64,000 nucleotides of DNA from Cryptomeria japonica. Lineage: Eukaryota > Streptophyta > Pinopsida > Cupressales > Cupressaceae. The notes beneath the pieces were generated by a model. That model was not told where the DNA came from. It did not search any database and saw nothing but the letters and a program-made list of their open reading frames with translations. Positions within the stretch are counted from its first letter, which is position 1. Every line of letters starts with the position of its first letter. The position numbers and the translations under genes were made by a program. Positions 1-9,689 of this stretch are shown in pieces. Location: positions 145,922,476-145,986,475 of the forward strand of contig NC_081413.1 of assembly GCF_030272615.1 (NCBI RefSeq), read 5' to 3'.

Positions 1-2
1 AT

Positions 3-245
3 AAGGTATTTAGGATTTCAAGTGCCAGAAGGACAAAGGAGCAAAGAAGACAGGCTAGATGCTATCAAAGAATTCTCAAAGAAGAAAAGAAGATACAAGA
101 TTGGGAAGACCAACCAGCCATTGATAGATACAATAACTTAGTTCTCTCATATCGGGTGAAATTTGATTTGGTTACCATTCAATGGATGATGAGAGATCTA
201 GCTAGAGCCTCACAATCTATTCTGCAGGTTTTTGATCAAACTTAG
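3..245 (+). CDS. C-terminal fragment of an unidentified protein
   Basis: A frame stays open from base 3 to a TAG at 243-245, giving 80 codons cut off by the window edge. The first half is very rich in Lys, Arg, Glu and Gln, as in a coiled coil or basic tail; the second half is more mixed and contains the string WEDQPAIDRYNNL. I recognise no domain. It lies about 1.9 kb upstream of the TAT1 gag on the same strand. Some Tat/Ogre-type elements carry an extra reading frame before gag, so this could be such a frame or the tail of a neighbouring element; that is inference. A chance open frame is possible. Confidence 0.3.
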   Translation, partial: KVFRISSARRTKEQRRQARCYQRILKEEKKIQDWEDQPAIDRYNNLVLSYRVKFDLVTIQWMMRDLARASQSILQVFDQT

Positions 246-274
246 CTTCAATTTTTTATTTTTTGTGTTATCTG

Positions 275-428
275 CTTGCGTGTCACGCAATCACCTTGTT
301 ATCCTCACACAATCAACCTGTTAGGATAATGCATTCACTCTGTTAGGATCACGCAATCAATCTGTCAAAATTACACAATCGCCTATTCAGGGTCACACAA
401 TCGTGCAGGTATCATCACGCATTCATTT
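275..428. repeat. 22-bp degenerate tandem repeat
   Basis: About seven imperfect copies of a 22-base unit with consensus close to TGTTAGGATCACRCAATCAMYC. Units at 297-318, 319-340 and 341-362 are the clearest. The later copies (363-428) keep the CAATC or CATTC core but drift elsewhere. No coding sense is apparent. Confidence 0.75.
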
Positions 429-576
429 CTGTTAATTTTGGGTTCTCTATTTTCTATTGATTTAATTTTACTACTAATCATCTCTTTGTAGCCTGTGGTG
501 AATTTACATAATAGATCATAATAGTATTAGATTAATTGCACTCATGCTCTCTCACTTCATTTTTTGGTGCCTAAAG

Positions 577-790
577 TCAACATTGGTTAAAATTGACATG
601 CATGCATAACACTTCAGTTTGGGCTTATAATCAACATTGGTTAAAATTGACATGCATGTATAACACTTCAATTTGGGCTTAAAATCAATAATGGTTTAAA
701 TTGACATGCATGCCTTTGCATTTCAGTTTGGTGTTTAAAATTGACATGCGCATGCATATTCAACACCTCAATTTGGGCTTTAAAATGAAC
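577..790. repeat. About 54-bp tandem repeat, four degenerate copies
   Basis: The phrase ATTGACATGCATG followed by ACACTTCAATTTGGGCTT recurs four times, the first two copies nearly identical and the last two eroded. The repeat contains the alternating purine-pyrimidine word TGCATGCA. Confidence 0.75.
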
Positions 791-1756
791 GTGAATCAGG
801 CTGCATATAGATTAAATCACATTTGATTTTTTTAAGGAAAAGAACTTTTATCGTGTTTGGGGTGGACCTACTATTGCATTAACTAACTTTCCACTTGCCT
901 TCGGGGTCTTGGGAGAAAGGAAGGAGGTGACAATGACACTCAAATTTTATTTTATTTCACGTAGAGAGGGGTATCTTTGACTGGTGATTTCATTACCCCA
1001 CAAAGGTACTTCAAATTGGAATTCATTGGGGATATCATTTCTCCTAGCGTACTCTCGAGCAGGTTTTTTGAGCCACTATATAAATATATCGGTCAAGCGG
1101 CTAGAGTGTTGAGTGAATTTGACATATGTGGGGGCCTTCCCTATATCGATAAGCTCAACTAAAGTCTTAAGTGGCTTGCTATGAGAATCTATCAGTGGAT
1201 CAAGATCCCTCAAAATTTTACAATAAGAGCCAACTTAGTAGCCCAAAACCCTACATTTAGTGATTTCGAGAGTGCGGATTGCACCCCATAAATACCCTTC
1301 ATGTACCTTGCATTATAATACAAAAATCACTCGGTTATAAGATCTTCAGATCTTTGGGGTAAGAGAGACTAGCATGGTCAAGAAATGTGTGTCGTGGAGT
1401 GGAGCCAGTGTTGCGAGACTCTCTATCTGTTCATTTTGTTTTGATATTTTATTGTAAGGGCCTCATTTGAATGGTTTCCAATTTCTAGCCTAAGATTGTA
1501 TTTTGTTTCTTTTTATGTATCGTTGTATTAGACCAGTACTGAGTAAGTTATTTGGGCTATTTAATGCCCTATCCTGTGTATCTCTAAATTTTCTAAGATT
1601 GTTTGAAAACCAGTTCAGCCAACTATATTTACCTCCAAACAATTTTTCTCAGACTTGGCAAAACACAAAATTTGTCCTAAACATGGAACTACTAAAAACA
1701 AAGTCCATTTTTTGAAACGTCAAAACTCAAAGGTTTATACACTTGTGACCATAGGA
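791..1756. other. AT-rich stretch without a recognised gene
   Basis: Only short open frames occur here (for example 977-1162), none resembling a known domain. The region precedes the TAT1 gag and may include its 5' LTR and leader. I could not find an LTR boundary or a primer-binding site, nor a matching copy downstream of the TAT1 integrase. Confidence 0.5.
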
Positions 1757-2011
1757 AGTCCTTTCATAGTCCTCATTTACATCCTTACTATCATCCTAAG
1801 TCCTTGCATAGTCCTTGTTTATGTCCTTACTATCATCCTAAGTCCTTGCATAGTCCTCATTTACGTCCTTACTATCATCCTAAGTCCTTACATAGTCCTC
1901 ATTTACATCCTTATTATCATCCATAGTCCTTGCATAGTCCTTATTTATGTCCTTATTATCATCCTCAATCCTCATTATCATCCTCATATCAGTCCTTTTC
2001 TAGACCTCATA
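1757..2011. repeat. 42-bp tandem repeat upstream of the TAT1 gag
   Basis: Five copies of a 42-base unit at 1757-1798, 1799-1840, 1841-1882, 1883-1924 and 1925-1966, followed by a degraded tail. Because 42 is divisible by three, one frame reads as a repeating hydrophobic 14-residue motif (IVLIYVLTIILSPC). I treat that translation as a by-product of the repeat, not a real membrane protein. Confidence 0.85.
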
Positions 2012-2162
2012 TACGTCTATCTTAGTCCATCATCATTTGCATAATCATCCTATAAAGTCATAGCATGCGTCTTAATGGGTCTCCTTGGTGATGGTTTGCT
2101 CCCCTTTGAGCAACCTAATCTAGTGACAAATGGTGGCTAGTGAGAAATTATTAATGGTCTAG

Positions 2163-5068
2163 CTAACTTATCTTGGGAGTCAAGGAGAAATGCGCCCCAG
2201 TATATAGGAGTCAAGTATGAGATAAATATTGAGTACAAAATTTCCCGTAGGATTGATAGAGAAATTGTTGCAGAACATATAAGAGAAGAACTTGAAAAAG
2301 TTGCATTGCAGAAATCTCAAAACACTCAACAAGTCTCACATCCAAATCCTTAATAGAGAGTCTAGTCTAGTCTTGCATGTCCTATACTTAGGTCTAGAGT
2401 CTAGCATTAGTTGTCATCTTGCATAAAGTTCTAAAACCACCCTCATATAGAAGTCTTAAATGCCTATCACAAGTTCAGAAAAGGAAAAAGGTATAATTGA
2501 CCCAAACAATGACCAGTCTATAAACCCAACTTGGAATATGGACATATCAACTAGTCAATAGTCAAATTCTTAAGCAATGCCCACAATACATGAACTACAA
2601 CAACATTTAACATGAGAAGAGATTGATTCAGCTCAACAAGACCCACATGTCCTTATGATCTTAGATGCACTTATACATAGTGATAGGGACAAATATCTCT
2701 CGTTGTTATTACAAAATGGGGCAGAACTACATGAAGATTTTGATGTCACAAAAATCTTACCACTAGAAAATACTATAGGTCAATATAGCAGTCAAATACC
2801 ACATATAACACAAATGCAAACAACAACCTCCAGTTTTCCTTAGAATGCACCTATACAAACAAATGTTAGTTCAAATACGAACTCGTAGTCGAGTGAAGCA
2901 TCTTCAATAATAAATGTTAGTGCACCAACACAGACCATACCAATAATATCAAGTGCCTCAGCACCTGTTCAAACACAGATTCCTCATACAACAAGTGCAA
3001 CCTAACCTCCAGTTTCCTATTCTATAGGATCAACATATAGTCCTCAAAATATGAATCTAGGTCTTACCAATACAACAAGTACAACTCAACTAAACATGGG
3101 TTCACATGTCACTTATTTTATGGTACCTAGTGGAACATACAACACACAAAATTATAATCATGGTTCCTTCCAAAAACCCCCTAGTTATGCTACTACGAAT
3201 ACTTTTGTGGGACATACACAGACACAAGGTGTACCTTTGACCCAAACATATATTCTAACACAACAATTATAGAATTTGCAACAACAAGTGATGACTATGC
3301 AAACTGGTAATGATAAAAAGAACTCCACAATGCAAGACTTATGTCCTTATCCTTTTGATCACACATTATACATGTCGACTTTCCCACCATATTTTGAAAT
3401 GCCGAAATTCAACAGATATCGAGGGAAAGGTGATCCTAGAGACCACATCAGAGAGTTTTTAATGGCATGCATAGAGGTTGCAACAGAAGACACTTACCTA
3501 ATGAGGTTGTTCCCTAAAAGTCTGAGAGGCTCAGCCTTAGAGTGGTTTTCACATTTGCCACCAACTATCACATCATGGGAGGATTAGCTGAACACTTTAT
3601 TGCAATTTTTCCACATAACATTGAAACCCCAGTCACTTTAATGGACTTGTGTGGCATGAAACAATATGAGAATGAAACATTTGCATCCTTCATACAATGA
3701 TGGAGAGCTCTCTATAGGAGGTGCAAGACTATTATTCCAGAAATAGAGCAAGTGGATATGTTCACAGAAAACTTAATCCCTAAGATCAAGTACCCAATAC
3801 AAATGCAATGTTTGACCACATTTAAATAAATCACTGAAAAAGCTCTAAAGTGTGAGAAAGGACTAGTGGAACAAGGTCTCATTAAGTATGGCAACAACAA
3901 CAATGATAAATCCAAATTTTGGTTGAAAAACAAAAAATGTGACCAACGATGGTGTTGTAGACACCCGTATGGTGAATAGAACTCAATTGATTTTGTCTCT
4001 ACAAGGTGTAAGTCAATCATTATATCCACATACAGAGAATAACACTTCCTCAACAAACGTAAATACTATGCAAAATATGAACACAAAATACCCCTAAATA
4101 AATTCTCCAAGAAGGAATTACGCACCTCTAGGGGAACCTATTGAATTAGTGTTAGAAAAGTTAATACAAACAAACATGATCACTTTGCCAAAAATAAGAG
4201 TATATGAACTAGGACCTTTCAAACCTACATGGTGGAATGATAATGATTTCTGTGATTATCATCGTACTAAAGGTCACAAAATGGCGAGTTTCTATAAGTT
4301 GAAAAAATTGGTCCAAGATATGATAGACCAAGGTGACATCATGATCGATACGGATAAAACTTTAGAAAACATGAATCACACAATCTTTAAGGATCTAGTT
4401 GTAAAACATGACAAAGGGAAGGCTACTACATCAGGAATACAAGATAATACAACTAACTACACAAAAGTCTCATACGACTATAATATTCTTGCCATTAGCT
4501 CAGGAGATGTAGTAAAAAATGATTTACAAGAAACACTTGATAGAGATGAACAATATCCAGAAACTCACACAGATGATAACCAAATTTGCATGATGTTAGA
4601 AGCACCAAAATACGATGAAGACAAAAATGTTTGTCTCAGAGACTGGGGACATGACGAACCATTTCATTCAGGATGGTTTGAAGATGAACTTATAGTACAT
4701 ATCATGGATGTTAAACTTACACATGAAGACTATGAGGAGGGATACAAAACAAACCTTGCAAAACAACATATGGTATCGACAGTTCCTGCACAAGAGATGA
4801 TATAGTGGCTACAATCACAATAACTCCCATAGATAGAAACTATGCAGTAGTTACTCGCAGATCAAAGTTAACTTTACAAGGAGTACCACCAAACCTACCA
4901 CTAGCAGTAGGGACTTATAATGTTGTTGAGCAACTCAAGAAAACCTTAGCATAGATATCACTTTTTGAACTCTTGTGTATTTCACCCACTCATAAAGTCA
5001 TTCTAGACAAAGCACTTCAAGATTCAATAGTGGACAGAGATATATATGAACATGCCTTCCAATCCATG
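2163..5068 (+). pseudogene. gag: TAT1 gag and start of protease region (broken)
   Basis: Gag is the capsid polyprotein that packages the element's RNA in the cytoplasm. An N-terminal piece reads at about 2173-2355. The retrotransposon gag core is at 3276-3587 (FEMPKFNRYRGKGDPRDHI, then ALEWFSHLP). It continues after a one-base frameshift near 3584 as LAEHFIAIFPHNIETP. The 4149-4805 segment has a Tat-type Cys/His knuckle (CDYHRTKGHKMASFYKLKKL) in which the final Cys is lost, then the usual DMIDQGDI helix. Segments 2655-2843 and 3051-3272 form the variable Gln/Thr/Pro-rich spacer. At 4940-5068 the frame reads ISLFELL and YEHAFQSM, where E1 has inserted. At least six stops or shifts make it non-functional. 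Confidence 0.8.
5064..5068. repeat. Target-site duplication of E1, left copy (CCATG)
   Basis: CCATG stands immediately before the E1 5' LTR and again at 17462-17466 immediately after its 3' LTR. A 5-bp direct duplication is what LTR-retrotransposon integrase makes. Joining across one copy restores the TAT1 frame (AFQSM-VGN). Confidence 0.93.
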
Positions 5069-5239
5069 TGTAGCATCCTAAAATTGTGACACTTGCAATT
5101 TTGACTGCATTTGGGTCTTCACGATGGCGATGCAACATGGAACCTGAATGGAGACCCCGAAACTTGTTCATGACACCAAAAACTGCATTTTTCAGCACCC
5201 TGGCCTGATCCTCCTTGCACCCTGCTGTCCCTGGAGGTG

Positions 5240-5332
5240 GGACCATGGCATCCAGCACCCTGGTCCTTCAGGACTAGGGTGCCCAATGCCCTGGTCCCCC
5301 AGGACCATGGCGCCCAGCGCCCTAGTCCCTGG
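5240..5332. repeat. 31-bp GC-rich tandem array of imperfect palindromes
   Basis: Three exact-length units at 5240-5270, 5271-5301 and 5302-5332. Each begins GGACYA and ends near TRGTCC around a GGYGCCCARYGCCC core, so each can fold back on itself. The matching array in the 3' LTR is at 16364-16456. It sits about 120 bp upstream of the TATA box in strikingly AT-rich surroundings. Confidence 0.9.
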
Positions 5333-5451
5333 CCCTATTTTGGGCCCGGTCTCTTATGGGGCTTCGGGTCTTTAAGTTTGCAAATTGGAAAATAATGTTT
5401 CCTAGTCGGCCTAAGGTCGGGAAAATCAATCTATCAGCCCTAATTGACAAG

Positions 5452-5459
5452 TATATAAA
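5452..5459 (+). promoter_or_regulatory. TATA box of the E1 5' LTR
   Basis: TATATAAA in the context GACAAGTATATAAACCAC; the same box is at 16576-16583 in the 3' LTR. It would place transcription start a few tens of bases downstream, dividing U3 from R. Position and conservation support the call; no transcript evidence is available. Confidence 0.7.
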
Positions 5460-6338
5460 CCACATTTCCTCTCCCATTTGAGGAGGTCGAAAAAAGGAAG
5501 ACATATGCAAGCAAAATGCGAAGGCGATATTCAAACATTCAAACATTCAAGCATTTAAGCATTCCTTCAAGCAATTGAGCATTCTAAGTCTCCATTCAAG
5601 GCTAAGTGTTGCATTCAAGACAAGGATTCAACCATTGAAGAGGAGATCACATACAACATACAACATACTACATACATTACACCTTCGCATGTAAGAATAT
5701 AAACATTCTTACAACAAGGTATCAGTACTTGTTTACATTACAAACATTTACATTTACAGCATTCTCATTTCTTGGTTAATTCCAAAACTGGGGTTTGACC
5801 TAAAGGCAAACCCCTCATCCCTAACCCCCCAATCGTCCTCTCTTTTCTATGTGTAGGTTGCAGGTACGCGGCTGTAATTGGAGATCTGGAATCCTTGTGC
5901 AGAGATGAACAGATCCCCCTTCGTTTCACAGATTTTTCGGAGGACCGTGTGCATGCCGGGCGCCATCGTCTCGTCAACTTTCACTCAAATTTGCAGAACA
6001 ACACCATCTCAACATTTTACTACTAATTCCAGGTCCGTAGCTTCATCCCATATCCCTATCTCTGTTTATAAGCGAATCTTTCCTACTTTACATGCATTCC
6101 TAGTTCAATCTTTCTATCAACATTCTTTACAAAAGAGGGTATCCTTGATGTCTTAACCCTTGAAACTCATTTAGAATCCAATCTTGCATTGCGTGGGATT
6201 GGATCTTGTGGGTTTCAACCCCTCTTTTGAATGTAAAGTCTCTCCTAAGTGAAAACCATCAACCCTAGTGACTCTCTCTTCTCTCTCCTTGGAGTTGGGG
6301 AGGGGAAAACAACTAGGGTTTGATTTTTCCGCCTTACA

Positions 6339-7522
6339 TTTTGGTGAACCCGATGTGAACATCCTCATTCTGATTATTCATGGTTAGATCTGAAAATTTT
6401 GCTTTCCTAATTATATTTCCATGTTTGATCTTTTGCAAATTTTAGAGGTTGATTGCATAAAAACCCTAAAATTTTCTTTTTAAGTAATTAAACTTGTGAA
6501 ATGTTTAATTGTTAATGCTTGTTTCAAATGTACCCTTCTATTGCAAATTGTCAATTCATATTTGTGCTTTAATTCTGAAAATTAAGTGGTTAAATGTCAA
6601 AACCCTAATTTTTAAGACCTTCTTGATTCAACCTTTGACTGATAATTTCACTAATCAAAACACCTCCAAATCGGCTGTAACTTTGGATTCCGCAATAAAA
6701 TCACAATATCTTTCATCCCTGAAAATTTGGAAAAAAGTTGTGAGGACCGTGTGCACCCCGAGCGCCATCGTCCCCGACATTTTTTCTGAAATTTCGGGAG
6801 CTAGATCTTACTGTATTTTTCTGCTAAAATCCAGAATTTTGGCTGATCTTATCAATTTTAACACTTTCAAAATTAAAGTCAAAGTTGGTCTAGCGATTGC
6901 TTGGATTGAGGCTTCTAATCATTCAAAAAATTGTTGAAATTAAAATTCATATCAAAATTGTGTTCCTTATAGTCCTAAATCTGAAAAGTGTGTTGGCATT
7001 CATTCGAAATTTCAATGTTTTATTCAAATTTTTGCAATTTGTGACTTTTGAAATTAAATGTTTAATTGCAACAACCTTGATTTCCACTTTCAAAATTGAA
7101 TTTTGCATGAAATTGAGTCAACTTTTAAATTTCAAAGCCTGCATTGCTTTCAGCATTCCCTCTAAAATCATAAAATTCAAAATTTCAGTTTCCCTCTCTT
7201 TTTCAAAATTCAAATTTTACATTTTTCAACAATCTTGGTAGGGTTCAAATTTGAGATTACAACTTTAATTTGGCCTATCTACAGATCGTAAAATCACTCA
7301 ATTTTTTCAGATTAGCTTTAAAATCATCATAACTTTCATCCCTGAAAATTTTGAAAAAAGTTACGAGGACCGTGTGCACTCTGTTTGCCACGGTCTCGGA
7401 CATTTTTTCCGAAATTTCGGGAGATTGTCCTGATTGCATTTAACAACTTAAATCTAGGAGATTGGCTGGTTTTATTGAAATTTGCTACCTCTAAAATTCA
7501 AAATCTTCTCTTTCTTTAGTGC
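6339..7522 (+). other. E1 primer-binding region and 5' leader
   Basis: Immediately after the LTR comes TTTTGGTGAACCCGATGTG, in the place of a primer-binding site, but I cannot assign the tRNA with confidence. The rest is AT-rich leader without a coding frame. Two more copies of the GGACCGTGTGCAC palindromic word (6743-6778 and 7366-7400) are each followed by a GACATTTTTTC(T/C)GAAATTTCGG phrase. Confidence 0.65.
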
Positions 7523-8359
7523 ATGAGTTTTACAACAATAAGCCCTACTTACACTATTCCTGTTAGACGAAGCCTTAGAATTAAGTCTTTCCAAGGTTTA
7601 ATTACTGAGGAGATGGAACCTAATTTGAATGGCCTTTTTAACGAGGACATGGGTAATTCCTCTAATCCTCTTAATGATGAAGAAGCTCTCCATGAGGTTT
7701 CTATAGAACAACTTTCGAAATTGGATAACCAATTTGATGATTTTCGACAATGGATGTCTCAAGAATACCTCGATAGTGAAGCTCTTCCTTTAATTCAAGG
7801 TCTAAAATGTATGGTTCAAAGTGATAAGAATGGAATTGATATTTTGCGTGGTATTGCACACATTGTGGATTCGAATGTGATACCTATGAAAAGTTGTGCC
7901 GAAACTTTAGGTTATACACAACCTCCTACTAAAGTTAATCATTCTATTCCTTTGACAACTCCTATTGCTAACTAGTATACCTACTTTTACATCAAACATA
8001 ATGACTACTTCAATAAAAGACATTCCTCCTATGATCACCAGTCATGGGGGCAATCCCTCTTCTTCAATCAACCCTCTTCCTTCATTCAATCTGACTTCTT
8101 CATTCATTCCTTCAATGAGTGTTCCTCTTATATCTCCACAAATAAACATGACACAAGGGGGCAATTCATTTAACCCTTCCATTCCTCCTTGTAGTGTTCC
8201 TCCTTTCCAATCATCTCCTATGACTAACTATCATAGTGTCCCACCACCTTACTCTCTACCTTCTTTCAATAACATAACACCTCCGTCACAATCTAACACG
8301 TCTAATGTGAATTCTTCGACTAAAGCGACCATTAACAATCTTGCACAAACTGTCTCTTC
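7523..8359 (+). pseudogene. gag: E1 gag, N-terminal part
   Basis: Starts at ATG 7523 with MSFTTISPTYTIPVRRSLR and runs 150 codons, including the acidic segment LNDEEALHEVSIEQLSKLDNQFDDF. A frameshift around 7965-7975 moves it into the frame that continues to 8359. That second part is a Ser/Pro/Asn-rich spacer (PPYSLPSFNNITPPSQSN). The frame is then cut by the solo LTR S1. Joining base 8359 to 12853 keeps the frame open across the site (AQTVSSLQQQIASMNQ), so 7965-8359 and the gag core at 12853 were one protein. Confidence 0.75.
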
Positions 8360-9121
8360 TGTCGTGCCCAAACTTTAGGGCACAAAAACGGAACAACAAA
8401 ATTTTTTTTTTGACATCATGAACTCGCAACATATTCTATAATATAATAACTTTATTAAAGTTTTGCCTTATCTAGGATGTAAATAAACTTACTTCTAAGG
8501 TTGGGTAAATTAACCAACTCGAGCGAGCGACTTGCTTGGTGGAGATTAATTAGCATCGCGGATTAGTTAGCTAGCTCAATTACCTAAGACAAGTTGTCGC
8601 TAATTAAATCAAGGGATAATTGGTTATCTTAATGTATTAAATCATTCCCAATCCCTATAAGGATAATGCTAATAATTAATTGATGCATATGCAAAATTTA
8701 TTATTTAAATCCAACCGATGAGGGTTCGAATTTCTATAATGACATTTGCCCACTAAAACCGACGATAAGCTAAGGCCAATTCTAATTTTCCCTAAACCCC
8801 TTAATTTGACAATTTAATTTTGATCCGACCAAAAAAATCGGTCTCAAGGGCTTAAGGTTCATAAATTTACAATTTCCTCCTTTAGAATTTTCCTAACGTC
8901 CAAATATATTGGGGAAAATCTATTGATTAATTAAATAAATTAATCGATTTAATGTATGGTTTATCCAACTATAATAACCCCTTCATTTTTAAATCCCTTT
9001 AATTTTACTTTATTAAAATTTTAATCCCCTAAAGAATAAATGGACATATAATAATTCCATTATTAAAATAACCCCAAATATATATATTAAAATCAAAGTT
9101 TAAAATTCCAATTTAAATCTC

Positions 9122-9124
<3 letters not shown>

Positions 9125-9161
<37 letters not shown>

Positions 9162-9163
9162 AC

Positions 9164-9197
<34 letters not shown>

Positions 9198-9252
9198 TTA
9201 TATATTTATATATATATATATTTATATATTTATATATATATATATATATATA
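9125..9252. repeat. (TA)n-rich microsatellite
   Basis: Nearly uninterrupted TA dinucleotides with a few C or TT breaks. Further TA tracts follow at about 9793-9815, 9840-9890 and 10125-10200, all within S1. Such tracts are prone to length error in assembly. Confidence 0.9.
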
Positions 9253-9268
9253 AAATTCTTAAAATGCT

Positions 9269-9366
9269 AACCCTAACCCGAAATTGGGTTAGGGTTGCAT
9301 TTCTTTATATTACACTTTGTTTTATTTTTTTATCATTTTATACCCTAACCCAAAATGGGTTAGGGT
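9269..9366. repeat. Two telomere-like inverted repeats
   Basis: AACCCTAACCC (9269-9279) pairs with GGGTTAGGGTT (9286-9296) over a 6-base loop. ACCCTAACCC (9342-9351) pairs with GGGTTAGGGT (9357-9366) over a 5-base loop. The units resemble plant telomere repeats but occur as facing pairs, not head-to-tail arrays, so they are hairpins and not telomeric DNA. Confidence 0.8.
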
Positions 9367-9483
9367 TTATAATACCCTTTTTTTTAATTTGTTTTAGTGG
9401 TGTGAATGCAGGTACAGAGGTGGGACGGCGAAGAGGGTTTCAAAGTGGGAAGAGGCGGAGGAAGTGGGGAGGGTTTTCGGGTG

Positions 9484-9689
9484 CCGCTGTGCATACGCAC
9501 AGTGGCGGACGACATAGCCGCCGCCCACTGTGTATACACACAGTGGCAGGCGCTGCTCACTGTGCGTAGCACAGTGGCGGCCGCGACCGCTCCACTGTGT
9601 TACACACAGTGCGGTGCCCTTCGACGCCACCCACTGTGTGTAGCATAGTGGCTCGGCCGTGGCCGTCCACTGTGTTACACACAGTGGCC
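9484..9689. repeat. Array of six CACTGTG...CACAGTG hairpins
   Basis: Six imperfect palindromes start near 9484, 9525, 9557, 9592, 9631 and 9667, spaced 32-41 bases apart. Each is CCACTGTG, a short centre such as TATAC or TTAC, then CACAGTGG, with GC-rich linkers (GGCGG, GCCGCC). The island is GC-rich in an otherwise extremely AT-rich solo LTR. Short open frames on both strands here reflect its GC content and symmetry. Confidence 0.88.

Larger units (their letters stand above)
5069..6338 (+). repeat. E1 5' LTR (1270 bp)
   Basis: Starts TGTAGCATCC and ends CCTTACA; paired with 16193-17461. It holds a three-unit 31-bp GC-rich array (5240-5332), a TATA box (5452-5459), a stretch of CATTCAAG-like micro-repeats (about 5529-5600) and a GGACCGTGTGC...GGCGCC...CGTC palindromic word at 5941-5973. 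Confidence 0.93.

Noticed and set aside
977-1162. 61-codon open frame near the left edge
   Set aside because: No recognisable domain, no upstream coding context, and length within chance expectation for this composition.
275-2011. CRISPR-like spaced repeats
   Set aside because: Repeat units are directly adjacent without unique spacers, and the context is a plant retroelement.
1655-2044. 129-codon hydrophobic 'membrane protein'
   Set aside because: The whole signal comes from a 42-bp tandem repeat translated in one frame.
9269-9366. Interstitial telomere tract
   Set aside because: Only one and a half units per arm in inverted pairs; no head-to-tail array.
9264-9648. Overlapping open frames on both strands rich in Cys, His and Arg
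   Set aside because: They arise from the GC-rich palindromic array, which is open in several frames by symmetry; no protein family is visible.
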